Shown here: positions 45,701 to 55,435 of the stretch, in pieces
Position numbering within the stretch: position 1 is the first letter of the stretch
Layout of the letters: each line of letters opens with the position of its first letter
From: Acuticoccus sp. I52.16.1
GTDB taxonomy: Bacteria; Pseudomonadota; Alphaproteobacteria; Rhizobiales; Amorphaceae
Length of the DNA: 64,000 nucleotides
Direction: 5' to 3'
Assembly: GCF_022865125.1 (NCBI RefSeq)
Contig: NZ_CP094828.1
Coordinates: 1,674,001-1,738,000 of the forward strand
Notes under the pieces: model-generated
What the model was told of the DNA's origin: nothing
Seen by the model: only the letters and a program-made list of their open reading frames with translations
Databases searched by the model: none
Made by a program: the position numbers and the translations under genes

Positions 45701-46342
45701 GTGTCGCGGCATCGATGGCTTTCTTACGGTGGGGCCGCGCTCGGCGCCGTGGCGATCTTCGTGGCGACGGTGGTCATCACCGCCCGTCCGACCCTCTTTA
45801 GTGACCTCGTCCGCGGGCCGCAATGCCAGGCCACCCGCGCCATCGCCGAGGCGGTCGCCCCCTATGCCCGCGGCCAGGTCGCCGCCTTCCGGCCCGTCAC
45901 ACCGGCCGACGTGTCCACTCTGCCGTTCGACGGCAGCGGCGAAAACGCCCGCACCATCGGCGAGTTGAAGGGCCGCGTGACGCTGTTGAACCTGTGGGCC
46001 ACATGGTGCGCGCCATGCCGGGCGGAGATGCCCTCGCTCGCCGCCCTGCAAGAGGCGAAGGGGAGCGACGACTTCGCCGTGATCGCAACCTCGATCGACG
46101 ACCGCGACGCCAACCGGCCCGAAGCCTTCCTCGAGGAGACCGGCGCCACCGCCCTCGCCTACCATCGCGAGCCGACGCTGACGCTCTTCAACTCGCTGCG
46201 CAGCGCCGGGCTGACCGAGGGGATGCCGACCACGCTGCTCCTCGGTCCGGACGCCTGCGTCGCTGGCGTGCTGGCCGGCGCCGCACCGTGGGACGGCGCG
46301 GACGCCAAGGCCCTCGTCGACGCCGCGGTCGCCGCGCACTGA
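45701..46342 (+). CDS. tlpA: TlpA-type membrane-anchored thioredoxin
   Basis: A 213-residue periplasmic thiol-disulfide oxidoreductase tethered by one N-terminal helix (about residues 9-27). The thioredoxin-like domain has [19 protein letters not shown] with active-site C103 and C106, then [21 protein letters not shown] and [10 protein letters not shown] with the cis-Pro. Rhizobial TlpA reduces cytochrome-oxidase assembly factors. I chose the GTG after AAGGA; an ATG 36 bases earlier, overlapping argH's start region, is the alternative. Confidence 0.88.
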   Translation: MSRHRWLSYGGAALGAVAIFVATVVITARPTLFSDLVRGPQCQATRAIAEAVAPYARGQVAAFRPVTPADVSTLPFDGSGENARTIGELKGRVTLLNLWATWCAPCRAEMPSLAALQEAKGSDDFAVIATSIDDRDANRPEAFLEETGATALAYHREPTLTLFNSLRSAGLTEGMPTTLLLGPDACVAGVLAGAAPWDGADAKALVDAAVAAH

Positions 46343-46416
46343 CCGCGTCCGCCCGCATCGCGGCGCCGCCCGGCGAGCCGTCGCCGGCTCACGGGCTCGT
46401 GACCGCGGACGGCCCG

Positions 46417-46440
46417 TATTTGACTTGCCTCCGTCAAATA
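46417..46440. promoter_or_regulatory. Inverted repeat TATTTGAC-N8-GTCAAATA, possible operator
   Basis: A perfect 8-bp dyad with an 8-bp centre, 165 bases before the L,D-transpeptidase start, in an AT-richer pocket. It has no T-tract beyond one arm, so it does not look like a rho-independent terminator for tlpA. A dimeric regulator site is the simplest reading. Confidence 0.45.
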
Positions 46441-46605
46441 TTCCCAAAGCATAACAGCCGGCTTGGTTAACGACACTCCCGAACGGTGCATCTTCGCAAC
46501 AAGATGCCAAAAATGTGTAAGTCTTCGACGCCTTTTGGATTGATCACGCCGACCACATCCGGGACGCTTGCAAATATCAATTTCTTGAATTTGCGGAGCT
46601 GTCTC

Positions 46606-47046
46606 ATGCGTCAGGTGTTTACCGGAGTGTTCGCCGCCGCTCTCGTCCTCAGCGGCATGATCGCCACGGCCTCCACCGCGCAGGCGGCGCGTGTCACGGC
46701 GACGATCGACCTCAGCCAGCAGCGGATGTACGTGTCGGTCGGCAAGAGCCACGCCTATACTTGGGCGATTTCGTCCGGCCGCAAGGGCTACCGGACGCCG
46801 ACGGGCACCTATCGCCCGACGCGGATGTATCGCAAATATTACTCGCGCAAGTACGACGGGTCGCCGATGCCGAACTCGATCTTCTTCCGCGGCGGCTACG
46901 CCATCCATGGCACCGGCTACGTGAAGAACCTCGGCCGCCCGGCCTCGCACGGCTGCGTGCGCCTGCACCCCAGCAACGCCAAGACCCTGTACAATCTCGT
47001 GCAGCAGCACGGCCCCGGCAACACCCGCATCCGCATCCGCTACTGA
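46606..47046 (+). CDS. Small L,D-transpeptidase (YkuD domain)
   Basis: A 146-residue exported L,D-transpeptidase that would form 3-3 peptidoglycan crosslinks or attach outer-membrane proteins to the wall. The signal peptide ends near TAQA (residue 27). The YkuD domain ends with AIHGTGYVKNLGRPASHGCVRL, containing H101, S114-H115-G116-C117 and R119; C117 is the catalytic cysteine. GGAG precedes the ATG. It belongs to the minimal YkuD proteins of alphaproteobacteria, with no PG-binding domain. Confidence 0.93.
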   Translation: MRQVFTGVFAAALVLSGMIATASTAQAARVTATIDLSQQRMYVSVGKSHAYTWAISSGRKGYRTPTGTYRPTRMYRKYYSRKYDGSPMPNSIFFRGGYAIHGTGYVKNLGRPASHGCVRLHPSNAKTLYNLVQQHGPGNTRIRIRY

Positions 47047-47047
47047 G

Positions 47048-47866
47048 CTACACCGCCCCCTCGGTCGGGATGTTGACCACCTCGCCGCAGTGCTTGCAGT
47101 GCACCGCGTCGAGGTCGTGCTTGGCGAGCCCGCAGGTCGGGCATTCGTAGGCGACCTTGTTGGGGCGGAAGATCGTCTGCACCAGACGCAGGAACAGGCC
47201 GACGCCGAACACCATGATGACGATGGTCAGGACCCGCCCCCAGGTGTCGCTCACGGTGATGTCGCCGAAGCCGGTCGTCGTCAGCGTGGCGATCGTGTAA
47301 TATAATGCATCGACGAATGTGTTGATCTGGTCGTTGACCGGACGCTCGATGACGAACACCAGCGACGTCGTGATGAAGAGGAAGACGGTGAGGTTGAGCG
47401 CGGCTTCGACGAGCTCTTCATGCCGGCGGAACCACTGCGAATCGCGCCGCAGGTCGACCACCAGACGGTAGGATCGCAGCACGCGCAGCAGCCGCAGGAC
47501 GCGCGCCAGCGCCAGGTCCTGCGCCACCAGCGAGCCGAACAGTGCGATGATCACCAGGAGGTCGACGTAGAACATCACGCTGCGCAGCTGCAGCAGCGAG
47601 CGGCGCATCGCTAGCGTGCGCGCGGCGAGGTCGAGGGTCAAAACCACACCGATCGCGACGTCGACATAGGGGAACCAGTCCGCCGTGCCGGTCACCGTGG
47701 TGACGACGAAATAGCTGATCGTCACCACGTCGAACGTCAGCATCGTCAGGCGGAAGCGGCGGGAGGCGGACGAGAAGCCGAAGTAGAGTTCGCGAAGCGT
47801 CTGCAGAAAACGTGCCCAACGCGAATGCTTCATCTCCGGGAGGCCTGTGGCCAGCCCTTCTCCCAT
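47048..47866 (-). CDS. Six-helix potassium channel with C-terminal zinc ribbon
   Basis: A 272-residue channel with S1-S6. S4 has ARVLRLLRVLRSYRLVVDLRR (about 121-141). The pore loop ATLTTTGFGDIT (193-204) carries the K+ filter TTGFGD, a variant of T-x-GYGD. S6 (about 210-228) is followed by a short tail with CPTC (242-245) and CKHC (257-260), a four-cysteine zinc-ribbon not usual for bacterial Kv channels. GGAGTGATCGT precedes the ATG. It is convergent with the L,D-transpeptidase (one base gap) and divergent from the macroglobulin gene. Confidence 0.9.
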   Translation of the reverse strand: MGEGLATGLPEMKHSRWARFLQTLRELYFGFSSASRRFRLTMLTFDVVTISYFVVTTVTGTADWFPYVDVAIGVVLTLDLAARTLAMRRSLLQLRSVMFYVDLLVIIALFGSLVAQDLALARVLRLLRVLRSYRLVVDLRRDSQWFRRHEELVEAALNLTVFLFITTSLVFVIERPVNDQINTFVDALYYTIATLTTTGFGDITVSDTWGRVLTIVIMVFGVGLFLRLVQTIFRPNKVAYECPTCGLAKHDLDAVHCKHCGEVVNIPTEGAV

Positions 47867-47963
47867 ACGATCACTCCCTTTCTCTCACTATGCGTTGAAC
47901 ACGCCTCGCGTTCCACCGGCCCCCGAAAGCGGCTAGAAATGGTGCAACGAGGGGGAGGGAACG

Positions 47964-50900
47964 ATGCAAAATAGGTTCACGCGCGCCTGGCTCACCGCGG
48001 CCGCGCTCGCCGCCGTGCTGCTCGGTGCGGGCACCGCCCGCGCGGAGCGCTCCCTGGAGCGTCTCAGCGACTTCGACCTCCCGGGGGCGGACTACCGCAC
48101 GCTCCGCTCGGTCCCGCTGGCGCAATGCGAAGAGGCCTGCCTCGGCGACGCCACCTGCGCCGCGTTCACGTACAATGAGCGCGCCCGCTGGTGTTTCCTC
48201 AAGTCGGCGGTCGGCGAGCGCGTCGGTTATCCGGGCGCGACCTCGGGCGTGATCCGCGTCACCGAGGACGGCGGCCCCGCCCTGCCACTGCCCGACATCG
48301 CCTACCTCCCCGCCGCGCTGGAGGCGGACGCCACCCGCCTGGAGGCGCAGCTCTCCGCCGTGCGCCGGCTCGACCGCACGGTCGGCGTCATCACCCCCGC
48401 GCTCGCCCAGGCCGCCGACCGGCAGCGCTCGAACGACTATCTCGCCCTCGCCGAGACCCTGCGCAGCACCGAGTTCGAGGACTATTCGGACCAGCAGGAC
48501 GCCATCCAGCTCGCCGGCGCCGCGGCCTATCTCGGCCTCGAGGCGGCGATCTCGCCGCCGCAGCAGGGCCGGGCCCTGGCGCTGATTTCGCGCGTGATGG
48601 AGACCCAAGGGCTCTTCCGCCCGGCGATCGAGGCGTCGGCCGCCAGCGTCGCGCTCAACCTCGACGCCGCCGAGCGCGACCGGCTGGCGACGTTGCGCTC
48701 GCAGCACGGCTTCCGCGTCCTCGACTACGAGGTCGACAGCGACACCACCTCGCCGCGCCTGTGCGTGCAGTTCTCCGAGCCGCTGGTGGGCGACGCGACG
48801 GACCTGCAACGCTTCGTCACGCTCGACGGCGTGACCGACCCGACCCTCTCGGTCGAGACCCGGCAGCTGTGCGTCGAGGGGCTGGCTCACGGCGAGCGCT
48901 ATGTCGTCAGCGTGCGCGCGGGCGTTCCCTCCACCGTCGGCGAGACGCTGCAGGCGCCGGCCGAGTTCCGCGCCTACGTGCGCGACCGCTCGCCGATGGC
49001 CAGGTTCGAGACCAACCGCTACGTGCTGCCCGCGGGCGCCGAGGGTATCCCCGTCACCTCGGTCAACTCCGACGAGCTGGAGCTGAAGCTCTACCGCGTG
49101 AACGACCGCAACATCGCCGACGTGGTGCGGCGCGACGAATTCAAGCGCGCGCTCTACCCCTACGAGGTCGAGGAGATCGCCGAGGAGCGTGGCGCCCTCG
49201 CCTGGGAGGGAACGGTCTCGGTCGAGGCGACGCCCAACGAGGACGTGCGCACGCTGATCCCCCTCGCCGACGTGATCGAGCGGACGGAGCCCGGCGTCTA
49301 CGTCATGACCGCCATCCCGGCCGAACTCGCCGACCGCTCGGACCGGTTCGCGACGCAGTGGTTCGTGGTCTCCGACCTCGGCCTGTCCACCTTCTCGGCC
49401 GGCGGCACGGTCGACGTTTTCACCCGTTCGCTGCATGGCGCCGATGCGCTGGCGGGCGTCGAGGTGGCGCTGCTCGCCCGCAACGACGAGGTGCTCGCCA
49501 CCGCGACGACCGACGCCGAGGGCCACGCCAAGCTGGTGTCCTCGGCGTCCACCTCGGGCAGCCGGGCCCCCGCGCTGGTGACGGCCCGCGTGGGCGACGA
49601 CTACGCCTTCCTCTCCCTCGTCGGCGGCGCGTTCGAGCTGACCGACCGCGGCGTCGCCGGCCGCACCGCCCCCGGCCCGGTCGACGCCTTCCTCGCCACC
49701 GAGCGCGGCGTCTACCGCGGCGGCGAGACGGTGCACCTCACGACGCTGGTGCGCGACGACACCGCCCGCGCGCTGGCGCTCCCCGTCACCGTGCGGCTGG
49801 AGCGGCCCGACGGCGTCGTCTCGCGCACCCTGACGGCGCGGGCGGACGACGCCGGCGGCCTCGCGCTCGACATGCCGCTCACCACCAACGCCGCCACCGG
49901 CACCTGGACCGTCTCGGCCCATATCGACCCCAAGGGCCCCGCCGTCGGCACAACGACATTCCTCGTCGAGGACTACGTGCCCCAGCGGATCGAGGTCGAC
50001 GTCACCACCGAGGCGACCGAGGCGGTCGCCGGCGGCGCCATCGACGCCGCCGTGCAGGCCGATTTCCTCTACGGCGCACCGGCGGCCGACCTCATCGTCG
50101 AGGGTTCGCTCATCGTGCGCCCGGCGGCGAGCCTCGCCGGGTTCGAGGGCTACCGCTTCGGCCTCATGCAGGAGCCGTTCACGCCGACCCGAACCCCGCT
50201 CTTCGACGTCCCGCGCACCGGGGCCGACGGGTCCGCCGCCCTCACCGTACCGATCCCCGACCTCGAGGACATCTCGGCGACGCTCGAAGCGCGCGTCGTC
50301 GTCTCCGTGCGCGAGCCGGGCGGGCGGCAGGTGTCGGACGCGCTGACCGTGCCGGTCGCGACCGACCGCCCGCTCATCGGCATCAAGCCGAAGTTCGACG
50401 ACGGTCAGGTCGCCGAGGGGACGCGCGCCGGGTTCGACGTGATCGCCCTCGACCCGGCCCGCGCCCGCATCGGCGGCGCGGCGGAATGGACGCTGACCCG
50501 CATCACCCGGAACTTCCAGTGGTACCGCCGCGACGGCCGCTGGTTCTACGACAGTACCGAGCGGCTGGAGGAGATCGCCGGCGGCACGGTCGAGATCGGC
50601 ACGGAGACGCCGGCCGCCGTCTCCGTCCCGGTCGACTGGGGCCGCTACCGGCTGGAGGTCGTCGACGCCGCCGACCCGCACATCGCCAGCTCGGTCGCCT
50701 TCAACGCCGGCTGGGTGAGCGACAATGCCGCCGCCGACACGCCCGACATCCTGGAGGTCCACCTCGACAGGGAGAGCTACGCCGTCGGCGACACCGCGAC
50801 CTTGAAGATCGTGCCGCGCTACGCCGGTCAGGCGCTCGTCACCGTCCTGTCGGGCGGCGTGCGCCATCACCAGACGGTCGCCGTCCCGGCCGAGGGGGCC

Positions 50901-53345
50901 GAGGTGCCGCTCACCGTGGCGCAGGGCTGGGCGCCCGGCGCCTACGTCGGCGTGACGCTGTTCCGCCCGGTGGAGGCGACGCCCGGCGCGCCGCCGCTGC
51001 CGCAGCGTGCCGTCGGCATCGCCCACATGGCCGTCGGCACCGCGGCCCACCGGCTGGACGTCGCCATCGACGCGCCGTCGACCACCACGCCGCGCCAGAC
51101 GGTCGACGTGCCGATCGCCATCGGCAACCTCGACCCCGGCGAGACCGCCTATCTGACGCTGGCCGCCGTCGACGTCGGCATCCTCAACATCACCGGCTAC
51201 ACCCCGCCGGACGCGGCCGGGCACTTCCTCGGCCAGCGCCGCCTGGCGGTGGAGCTGCGTGACCTCTACGGCGACCTGATCGACGCCTCGGGCGCGATGC
51301 GCGGGCGCGTGCGCTCCGGCGGCGACGGGCCAGGCTCGGGCGGCGAAGCGCTGCCGCTCTCGGAGGAGCCGGTCGCGCTCTTCACCGGCGTGATCGAGGC
51401 GGACGCCTCGGGCAACGCCACCGCCAGCCTGGAGCTGCCGTCCTTCAACGGCACGCTGAAGCTCATGGCGATCGTGTGGACCGACACCAAGGTCGGCAAC
51501 GCGTCGGCCGACATGATCGTGCGTGATCCGGTGGTGGTCGCGGGCACCCTCCCCCGCTTCCTGGCGCCGGGCGACGCGACGCGCATGCGCTTCGACCTCC
51601 ACAACGTCGCCCATGCGGCGGGTGAATACAGCCTCGCCGTCATGGCCGGCGGCCCGGTGGTGCTGGACGGCGGGCGCGACACGTTCACCCTCGACGAGGA
51701 CGAGCGCACCGCGGTGGAGATCCCGGTCTCGGCGACGGGCGTCGGCGAGGCGGCGATCATCGCCCGGCTCGACGGACCGGACGGCCTCTCGATCACCAAG
51801 GACTACGTCCTCACCGTGCGTCCCGCGGCCGCCGAGGTGCGCGAGCGGCGGCTCCTGGTCCTCAATCCCGGCGACACCTACACCCTGGAATCGGACATCC
51901 TGCGCCCGTTCGACAACGACGCCTCGGTGACGCTCGCGGTCGGCAACGCCAACCTCGACACCGTCGGCCTCCTTCGGATGCTCGACCGCTTCCCCTACGG
52001 CTGCGCCGAGCAGACGGTGAGCCGCGCGCTGCCGCTCCTCTACGTGAACAAGGTCGGCGCAGCGCTCGGCATCGACCCCGACACCGAGCTGCCGGAGCGG
52101 ATCCGCGGCGCGATCACGCGGGTGCTCGCCAACCAGTCGTCCGCCGGCGGGTTCGGCCTCTGGGGGCCGGGCTACGACTTGTGGCTGACCGCCTACGTGA
52201 TGGACTTCCTGACCCGCGCCCGCGAGGCCGGCTACGAGGTGCCGGCCATCGCCTTCCAGTCCGGCCTCGACCGCTTGCAGTCGGTCCTCTCCTACGTGGG
52301 CGACATCGAGGGCGAGCGCGGCACCGACATCGCCTATGCGACCTACGTGCTGGCCCGCAACGGCCGCGCCGCCATCGGCGACGTGCGCTACTTCGCCGAG
52401 GAGCGGCTGGACGACTTCCCCGCCCCGCTCGCCCGCGCCCAGCTCGCCGCCAGCCTGGCGCTGAGCGGCGACGGGAGCCTCGCCGAGCGGCTGTTCTCCA
52501 CCGCCGTCGCAGCAAACCTGAGCGAACCGCGCGTCTACCGGGCCGACTACGGCACGCCGGTGCGCGACGCGGCCGCCATCGTGGCGCTCGCCGCCGAGTC
52601 GCGCGTCGCGACCCCGGTGCTGGACACGCTGGAGGGCAAGCTCGACGCGCTGCGCAGCGGGGTCGACCGGTCGTACTCCACGCAGGAGGCCGCCTGGCTG
52701 CTCCTCAGCGCCAACGCCCTCTCCGAGACGGGACGCGAGGTGTCGGTCGGCGGCGTCGCCACCGAAGCGCCGTTCAGCCGCGGCGTCACGCGCGAAGAAC
52801 TCGACGCCGGCCTCACCCTCGCCAACCACGAGGACAAGCCGATCGCCGTCGCCACCACGGTGACGGGCTCGCCTCTGGCGCCGCAGCCGCCGGTGTCCGC
52901 CGGCCTCACGGTGGAGCGGACCTTCAAGACGCTGGAGGGCGAGGCGGTCGACGTCGCGAGCGTCGCGCAGAACACCCGCCTCGTGGTGACGGTGACCTTC
53001 TCCAAGACGGTCGAGGACGCGATGCAGGTGATGCTGACCGACCTCCTCCCGGCGGGCTTCGAGATCGAGAACCCGCGGCTGGTCGGCGCGTCCGACCTCG
53101 CCGCGATCCCGATGGCCTCCGGCGGCCAGGCGCCCGAGCATACCGAGTTCCGCGACGACCGGTTCGCCGCGGCGTGGGACCTGTCGCGCGGTGGCGTCGG
53201 CCGGCCGATCACCGTGTCGTACATGGTCCGAGCGGTGACGCCGGGGACGTTCACCCTGCCGGCGAGCGAGGTCAGCGCGATGTATCAGCCGGGCTTCGTC
53301 GCCCGCACCGAGGCGGGCTTCCTCTCCGTGGTGCCGACCCGCTGA
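47964..53345 (+). CDS. Bacterial alpha-2-macroglobulin with N-terminal PAN/Apple domain (YfhM type)
   Basis: A 1793-residue periplasmic protease trap. A signal peptide (cleavage about after residue 27) is followed by a PAN/Apple-like domain with cysteines at 55, 59, 65 and 77. Then come macroglobulin MG domains, including the YRGGETVHLTTLVRD region and AYLTLAAVDVGILNITGY, and a thioester-domain motif PYGCAEQTV. The reactive Cys is C1347 and the Gln is Q1350, so the site is intact but reads C-A-E-Q rather than C-G/L-E-Q. It overlaps the start of pbpC, the usual partner: the trap is thought to protect the wall synthesised by PBP1C after envelope damage. GAGGGGGAGGGAACG precedes the ATG. Confidence 0.95.
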   Translation: MQNRFTRAWLTAAALAAVLLGAGTARAERSLERLSDFDLPGADYRTLRSVPLAQCEEACLGDATCAAFTYNERARWCFLKSAVGERVGYPGATSGVIRVTEDGGPALPLPDIAYLPAALEADATRLEAQLSAVRRLDRTVGVITPALAQAADRQRSNDYLALAETLRSTEFEDYSDQQDAIQLAGAAAYLGLEAAISPPQQGRALALISRVMETQGLFRPAIEASAASVALNLDAAERDRLATLRSQHGFRVLDYEVDSDTTSPRLCVQFSEPLVGDATDLQRFVTLDGVTDPTLSVETRQLCVEGLAHGERYVVSVRAGVPSTVGETLQAPAEFRAYVRDRSPMARFETNRYVLPAGAEGIPVTSVNSDELELKLYRVNDRNIADVVRRDEFKRALYPYEVEEIAEERGALAWEGTVSVEATPNEDVRTLIPLADVIERTEPGVYVMTAIPAELADRSDRFATQWFVVSDLGLSTFSAGGTVDVFTRSLHGADALAGVEVALLARNDEVLATATTDAEGHAKLVSSASTSGSRAPALVTARVGDDYAFLSLVGGAFELTDRGVAGRTAPGPVDAFLATERGVYRGGETVHLTTLVRDDTARALALPVTVRLERPDGVVSRTLTARADDAGGLALDMPLTTNAATGTWTVSAHIDPKGPAVGTTTFLVEDYVPQRIEVDVTTEATEAVAGGAIDAAVQADFLYGAPAADLIVEGSLIVRPAASLAGFEGYRFGLMQEPFTPTRTPLFDVPRTGADGSAALTVPIPDLEDISATLEARVVVSVREPGGRQVSDALTVPVATDRPLIGIKPKFDDGQVAEGTRAGFDVIALDPARARIGGAAEWTLTRITRNFQWYRRDGRWFYDSTERLEEIAGGTVEIGTETPAAVSVPVDWGRYRLEVVDAADPHIASSVAFNAGWVSDNAAADTPDILEVHLDRESYAVGDTATLKIVPRYAGQALVTVLSGGVRHHQTVAVPAEGAEVPLTVAQGWAPGAYVGVTLFRPVEATPGAPPLPQRAVGIAHMAVGTAAHRLDVAIDAPSTTTPRQTVDVPIAIGNLDPGETAYLTLAAVDVGILNITGYTPPDAAGHFLGQRRLAVELRDLYGDLIDASGAMRGRVRSGGDGPGSGGEALPLSEEPVALFTGVIEADASGNATASLELPSFNGTLKLMAIVWTDTKVGNASADMIVRDPVVVAGTLPRFLAPGDATRMRFDLHNVAHAAGEYSLAVMAGGPVVLDGGRDTFTLDEDERTAVEIPVSATGVGEAAIIARLDGPDGLSITKDYVLTVRPAAAEVRERRLLVLNPGDTYTLESDILRPFDNDASVTLAVGNANLDTVGLLRMLDRFPYGCAEQTVSRALPLLYVNKVGAALGIDPDTELPERIRGAITRVLANQSSAGGFGLWGPGYDLWLTAYVMDFLTRAREAGYEVPAIAFQSGLDRLQSVLSYVGDIEGERGTDIAYATYVLARNGRAAIGDVRYFAEERLDDFPAPLARAQLAASLALSGDGSLAERLFSTAVAANLSEPRVYRADYGTPVRDAAAIVALAAESRVATPVLDTLEGKLDALRSGVDRSYSTQEAAWLLLSANALSETGREVSVGGVATEAPFSRGVTREELDAGLTLANHEDKPIAVATTVTGSPLAPQPPVSAGLTVERTFKTLEGEAVDVASVAQNTRLVVTVTFSKTVEDAMQVMLTDLLPAGFEIENPRLVGASDLAAIPMASGGQAPEHTEFRDDRFAAAWDLSRGGVGRPITVSYMVRAVTPGTFTLPASEVSAMYQPGFVARTEAGFLSVVPTR

Positions 53346-55432
53346 GCGAGCCGACCGCCTCGCCCCCCGGCGCCGCACCGCGGCGGCGCCGCCCCGTCGC
53401 GCCCTCGCGGCTGTGGGTCGGCGCCTTCGCGGGGGTCGCCCTCGTCGTCGCGGCCGGCGCGGCGGCGCTGCCGGCGCTCGACCGCGCCTTTGCGCCGCAG
53501 ATCACCCGCGCGACGCCTTCGGCCATCGTCGTCGACCGCCACGGCACGCTCCTCCGCGCCTTCACCGACGACGGCGGCCGCTGGCGCCTGCCGGTGACGG
53601 TGGACGAGGTGGACCCCCGTTTCGTCGACCTCCTCGTCGCCTACGAGGACCAGCGCTTCTACGACCACAACGGCGTCGACCCGCGGGCGATCGTGCGCGC
53701 GGCAGGGCAGGCGGTGGTGTCGGGCGCGATCGTGTCCGGCGCGTCGACGCTGACGATGCAGACCGTGCGCCTAATGACCGACGCGCGCCGCCGCACGCCA
53801 TGGCGCAAGCTCAGCGAAGCGGTGACCGCGTTGCAGGTCGAGCGGCGGCTCTCCAAGGATGAGATCCTCACCATCTACCTCAACCAGGCGCCCTACGGCG
53901 GCAACATCGAGGGGGTGCGCGCCGCCGCCCTCGCCTACTTCGGCCGTGAGCCGGCGCGGCTGACGCTGGCGCAGGCGGCGCTGCTCGTGGCGCTGCCACA
54001 GTCGCCCGAGGCGCGCCGGCCCGACCGCCACCCCGAGGCGGCGCAGGCCGCCCGTGGCCGAGTGCTCGACAGGCTCCAGGCGCGCGGCGTCATCTCCGCC
54101 CGCGACGCGGCCGAGGCGAAGCGCGAGCCGGTGCCGACGCGCCGCCGCCCGGTGCCGCGCCTCGCCCCGCACCTCGCCCGCGACCTCGTCGCCGCCGACC
54201 CGACCGCCAAGAGGATCGAGACCACGCTCGACGCCGAGTGGCAGGCGCGGCTGGAGGCGCTGGCGGGCGAGCGGGTCGACCTCGTCGGTCCGGACGTCTC
54301 CGCCGCGATCCTCGTCGCCGAGATCGCCACCGGCGAAATCCGCGCCAGCGTCGGCTCCGCACGCTTCCTGGACCCGCGCCGCGCCGGCCATGTCGACATG
54401 GTGCACGCCGTGCGCTCGCCCGGATCGACGCTGAAGCCGTTCATCTACGGCATGGCGATCGAGGCGGGCCTGATCGCCGCCAACACGCTCCTGAAGGACA
54501 CCCCGTCCACCTTCGGCGGTTACGAGCCGGACAACTTCGACGACACGTTTCACGGCCTCGTCACCGCCACCGAGGCGCTGAAGCGCTCGCTCAACGTCCC
54601 CGCGGTGATGCTGCTCGACGCGCTGGGGGCGGTCCGCCTCGCGGTGCGCCTGCAGGAAGCCGGGGCGACGGTGGCGCTGCCGCAGTCGGCGTCCGCGACG
54701 CTGGCGATCGGCCTCGGCGGCTTCGGCACCCGGCTCGTCGACCTCGCCTCGCTCTACACCGCGCTCGCCCGCGACGGGCACCCGCTGCCGCTTTATGCCC
54801 ACGGCGCGCCGCCCCCGGTGCCCCATCGCCTGCTGGAGCGGCGCGCCGCCGCCGCGGTCGACGCCATCCTGGCCGGGATGAAGCCGCCGCAGAACGCGCG
54901 CGCCGGCCTCATTGCCTACAAAACAGGCACCTCGTACGGCTACCGCGACGCCTGGGCGGTCGGCTACGACGCGCGCCACGTCGTCGCGGTGTGGATCGGC
55001 CGGCCGGACGGCACCCCGGTCGCCGAGCTGACCGGCTGGACGGACGCCGCACCGCTCCTGTTCGACGCGTTCGCCCGCATCGGCATCGCGCCGCGGCCGC
55101 CGCGCCCGGCGCAGACCCCCACCGCCGAGCTGCCGCCGCCGCTGCAACGCTTCCTGCCGCGCGGACGCGGCGCGGCGCAGGCGTCCGATCTCGCCATCGC
55201 CTTCCCGCCCGCCGGCGCCACCGTGGCGCTCGGCATGCCCGGCGGAGCGCGGCAGCCGCTGATGGCGCGCGTCCTGGGCGAGCGGGTCGACGCGTGGCTC
55301 CTCGACGGGCGCCCGCTGGATGTGCGCCCCGGCCGCCGTACGGCCGAGATCGAGGTACAGGCCGGCGCCCACACGCTGACCGTCGTGACGGCGGGCGGGG
55401 CCTCCGAGCGCGTGTCGTTCCGGGTGGAGTGA
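53342..55432 (+). CDS. pbpC: Penicillin-binding protein 1C
   Basis: A bifunctional class A PBP of about 696 residues. A TM helix (about 24-43) is followed by a GT51 glycosyltransferase domain with YEDQRFYDHNGVDPRAIVRA (E102), then a transpeptidase with SPGSTLKPF (S362, K365), RSLNVPAV (SxN) and KTGTSYGYRDAW (K527), and the C-terminal BiPBP_C domain. No ATG, GTG or TTG lies near the expected start. I infer a CTG that overlaps the upstream TGA as CTGA. The nearest upstream GTG in frame is about 165 bases inside the macroglobulin gene, and the peptide encoded by that stretch has no family features. The start is uncertain; the rest is clear. Confidence 0.9.
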   Translation: MSEPTASPPGAAPRRRRPVAPSRLWVGAFAGVALVVAAGAAALPALDRAFAPQITRATPSAIVVDRHGTLLRAFTDDGGRWRLPVTVDEVDPRFVDLLVAYEDQRFYDHNGVDPRAIVRAAGQAVVSGAIVSGASTLTMQTVRLMTDARRRTPWRKLSEAVTALQVERRLSKDEILTIYLNQAPYGGNIEGVRAAALAYFGREPARLTLAQAALLVALPQSPEARRPDRHPEAAQAARGRVLDRLQARGVISARDAAEAKREPVPTRRRPVPRLAPHLARDLVAADPTAKRIETTLDAEWQARLEALAGERVDLVGPDVSAAILVAEIATGEIRASVGSARFLDPRRAGHVDMVHAVRSPGSTLKPFIYGMAIEAGLIAANTLLKDTPSTFGGYEPDNFDDTFHGLVTATEALKRSLNVPAVMLLDALGAVRLAVRLQEAGATVALPQSASATLAIGLGGFGTRLVDLASLYTALARDGHPLPLYAHGAPPPVPHRLLERRAAAAVDAILAGMKPPQNARAGLIAYKTGTSYGYRDAWAVGYDARHVVAVWIGRPDGTPVAELTGWTDAAPLLFDAFARIGIAPRPPRPAQTPTAELPPPLQRFLPRGRGAAQASDLAIAFPPAGATVALGMPGGARQPLMARVLGERVDAWLLDGRPLDVRPGRRTAEIEVQAGAHTLTVVTAGGASERVSFRVE

Positions 55433-55435
55433 GGC

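Noticed and set aside
46417-46440. Inverted repeat as a rho-independent terminator for tlpA
   Set aside because: The stem is AT-rich and has no following T-tract; an operator is more plausible.
47871-53378. A 1835-codon open frame on the minus strand opposite the macroglobulin gene
   Set aside because: It is exactly antisense to a recognised gene. Its product is dominated by Arg, Gly, Asp, Val and His without domains, as expected for the complement of GC-rich codons.
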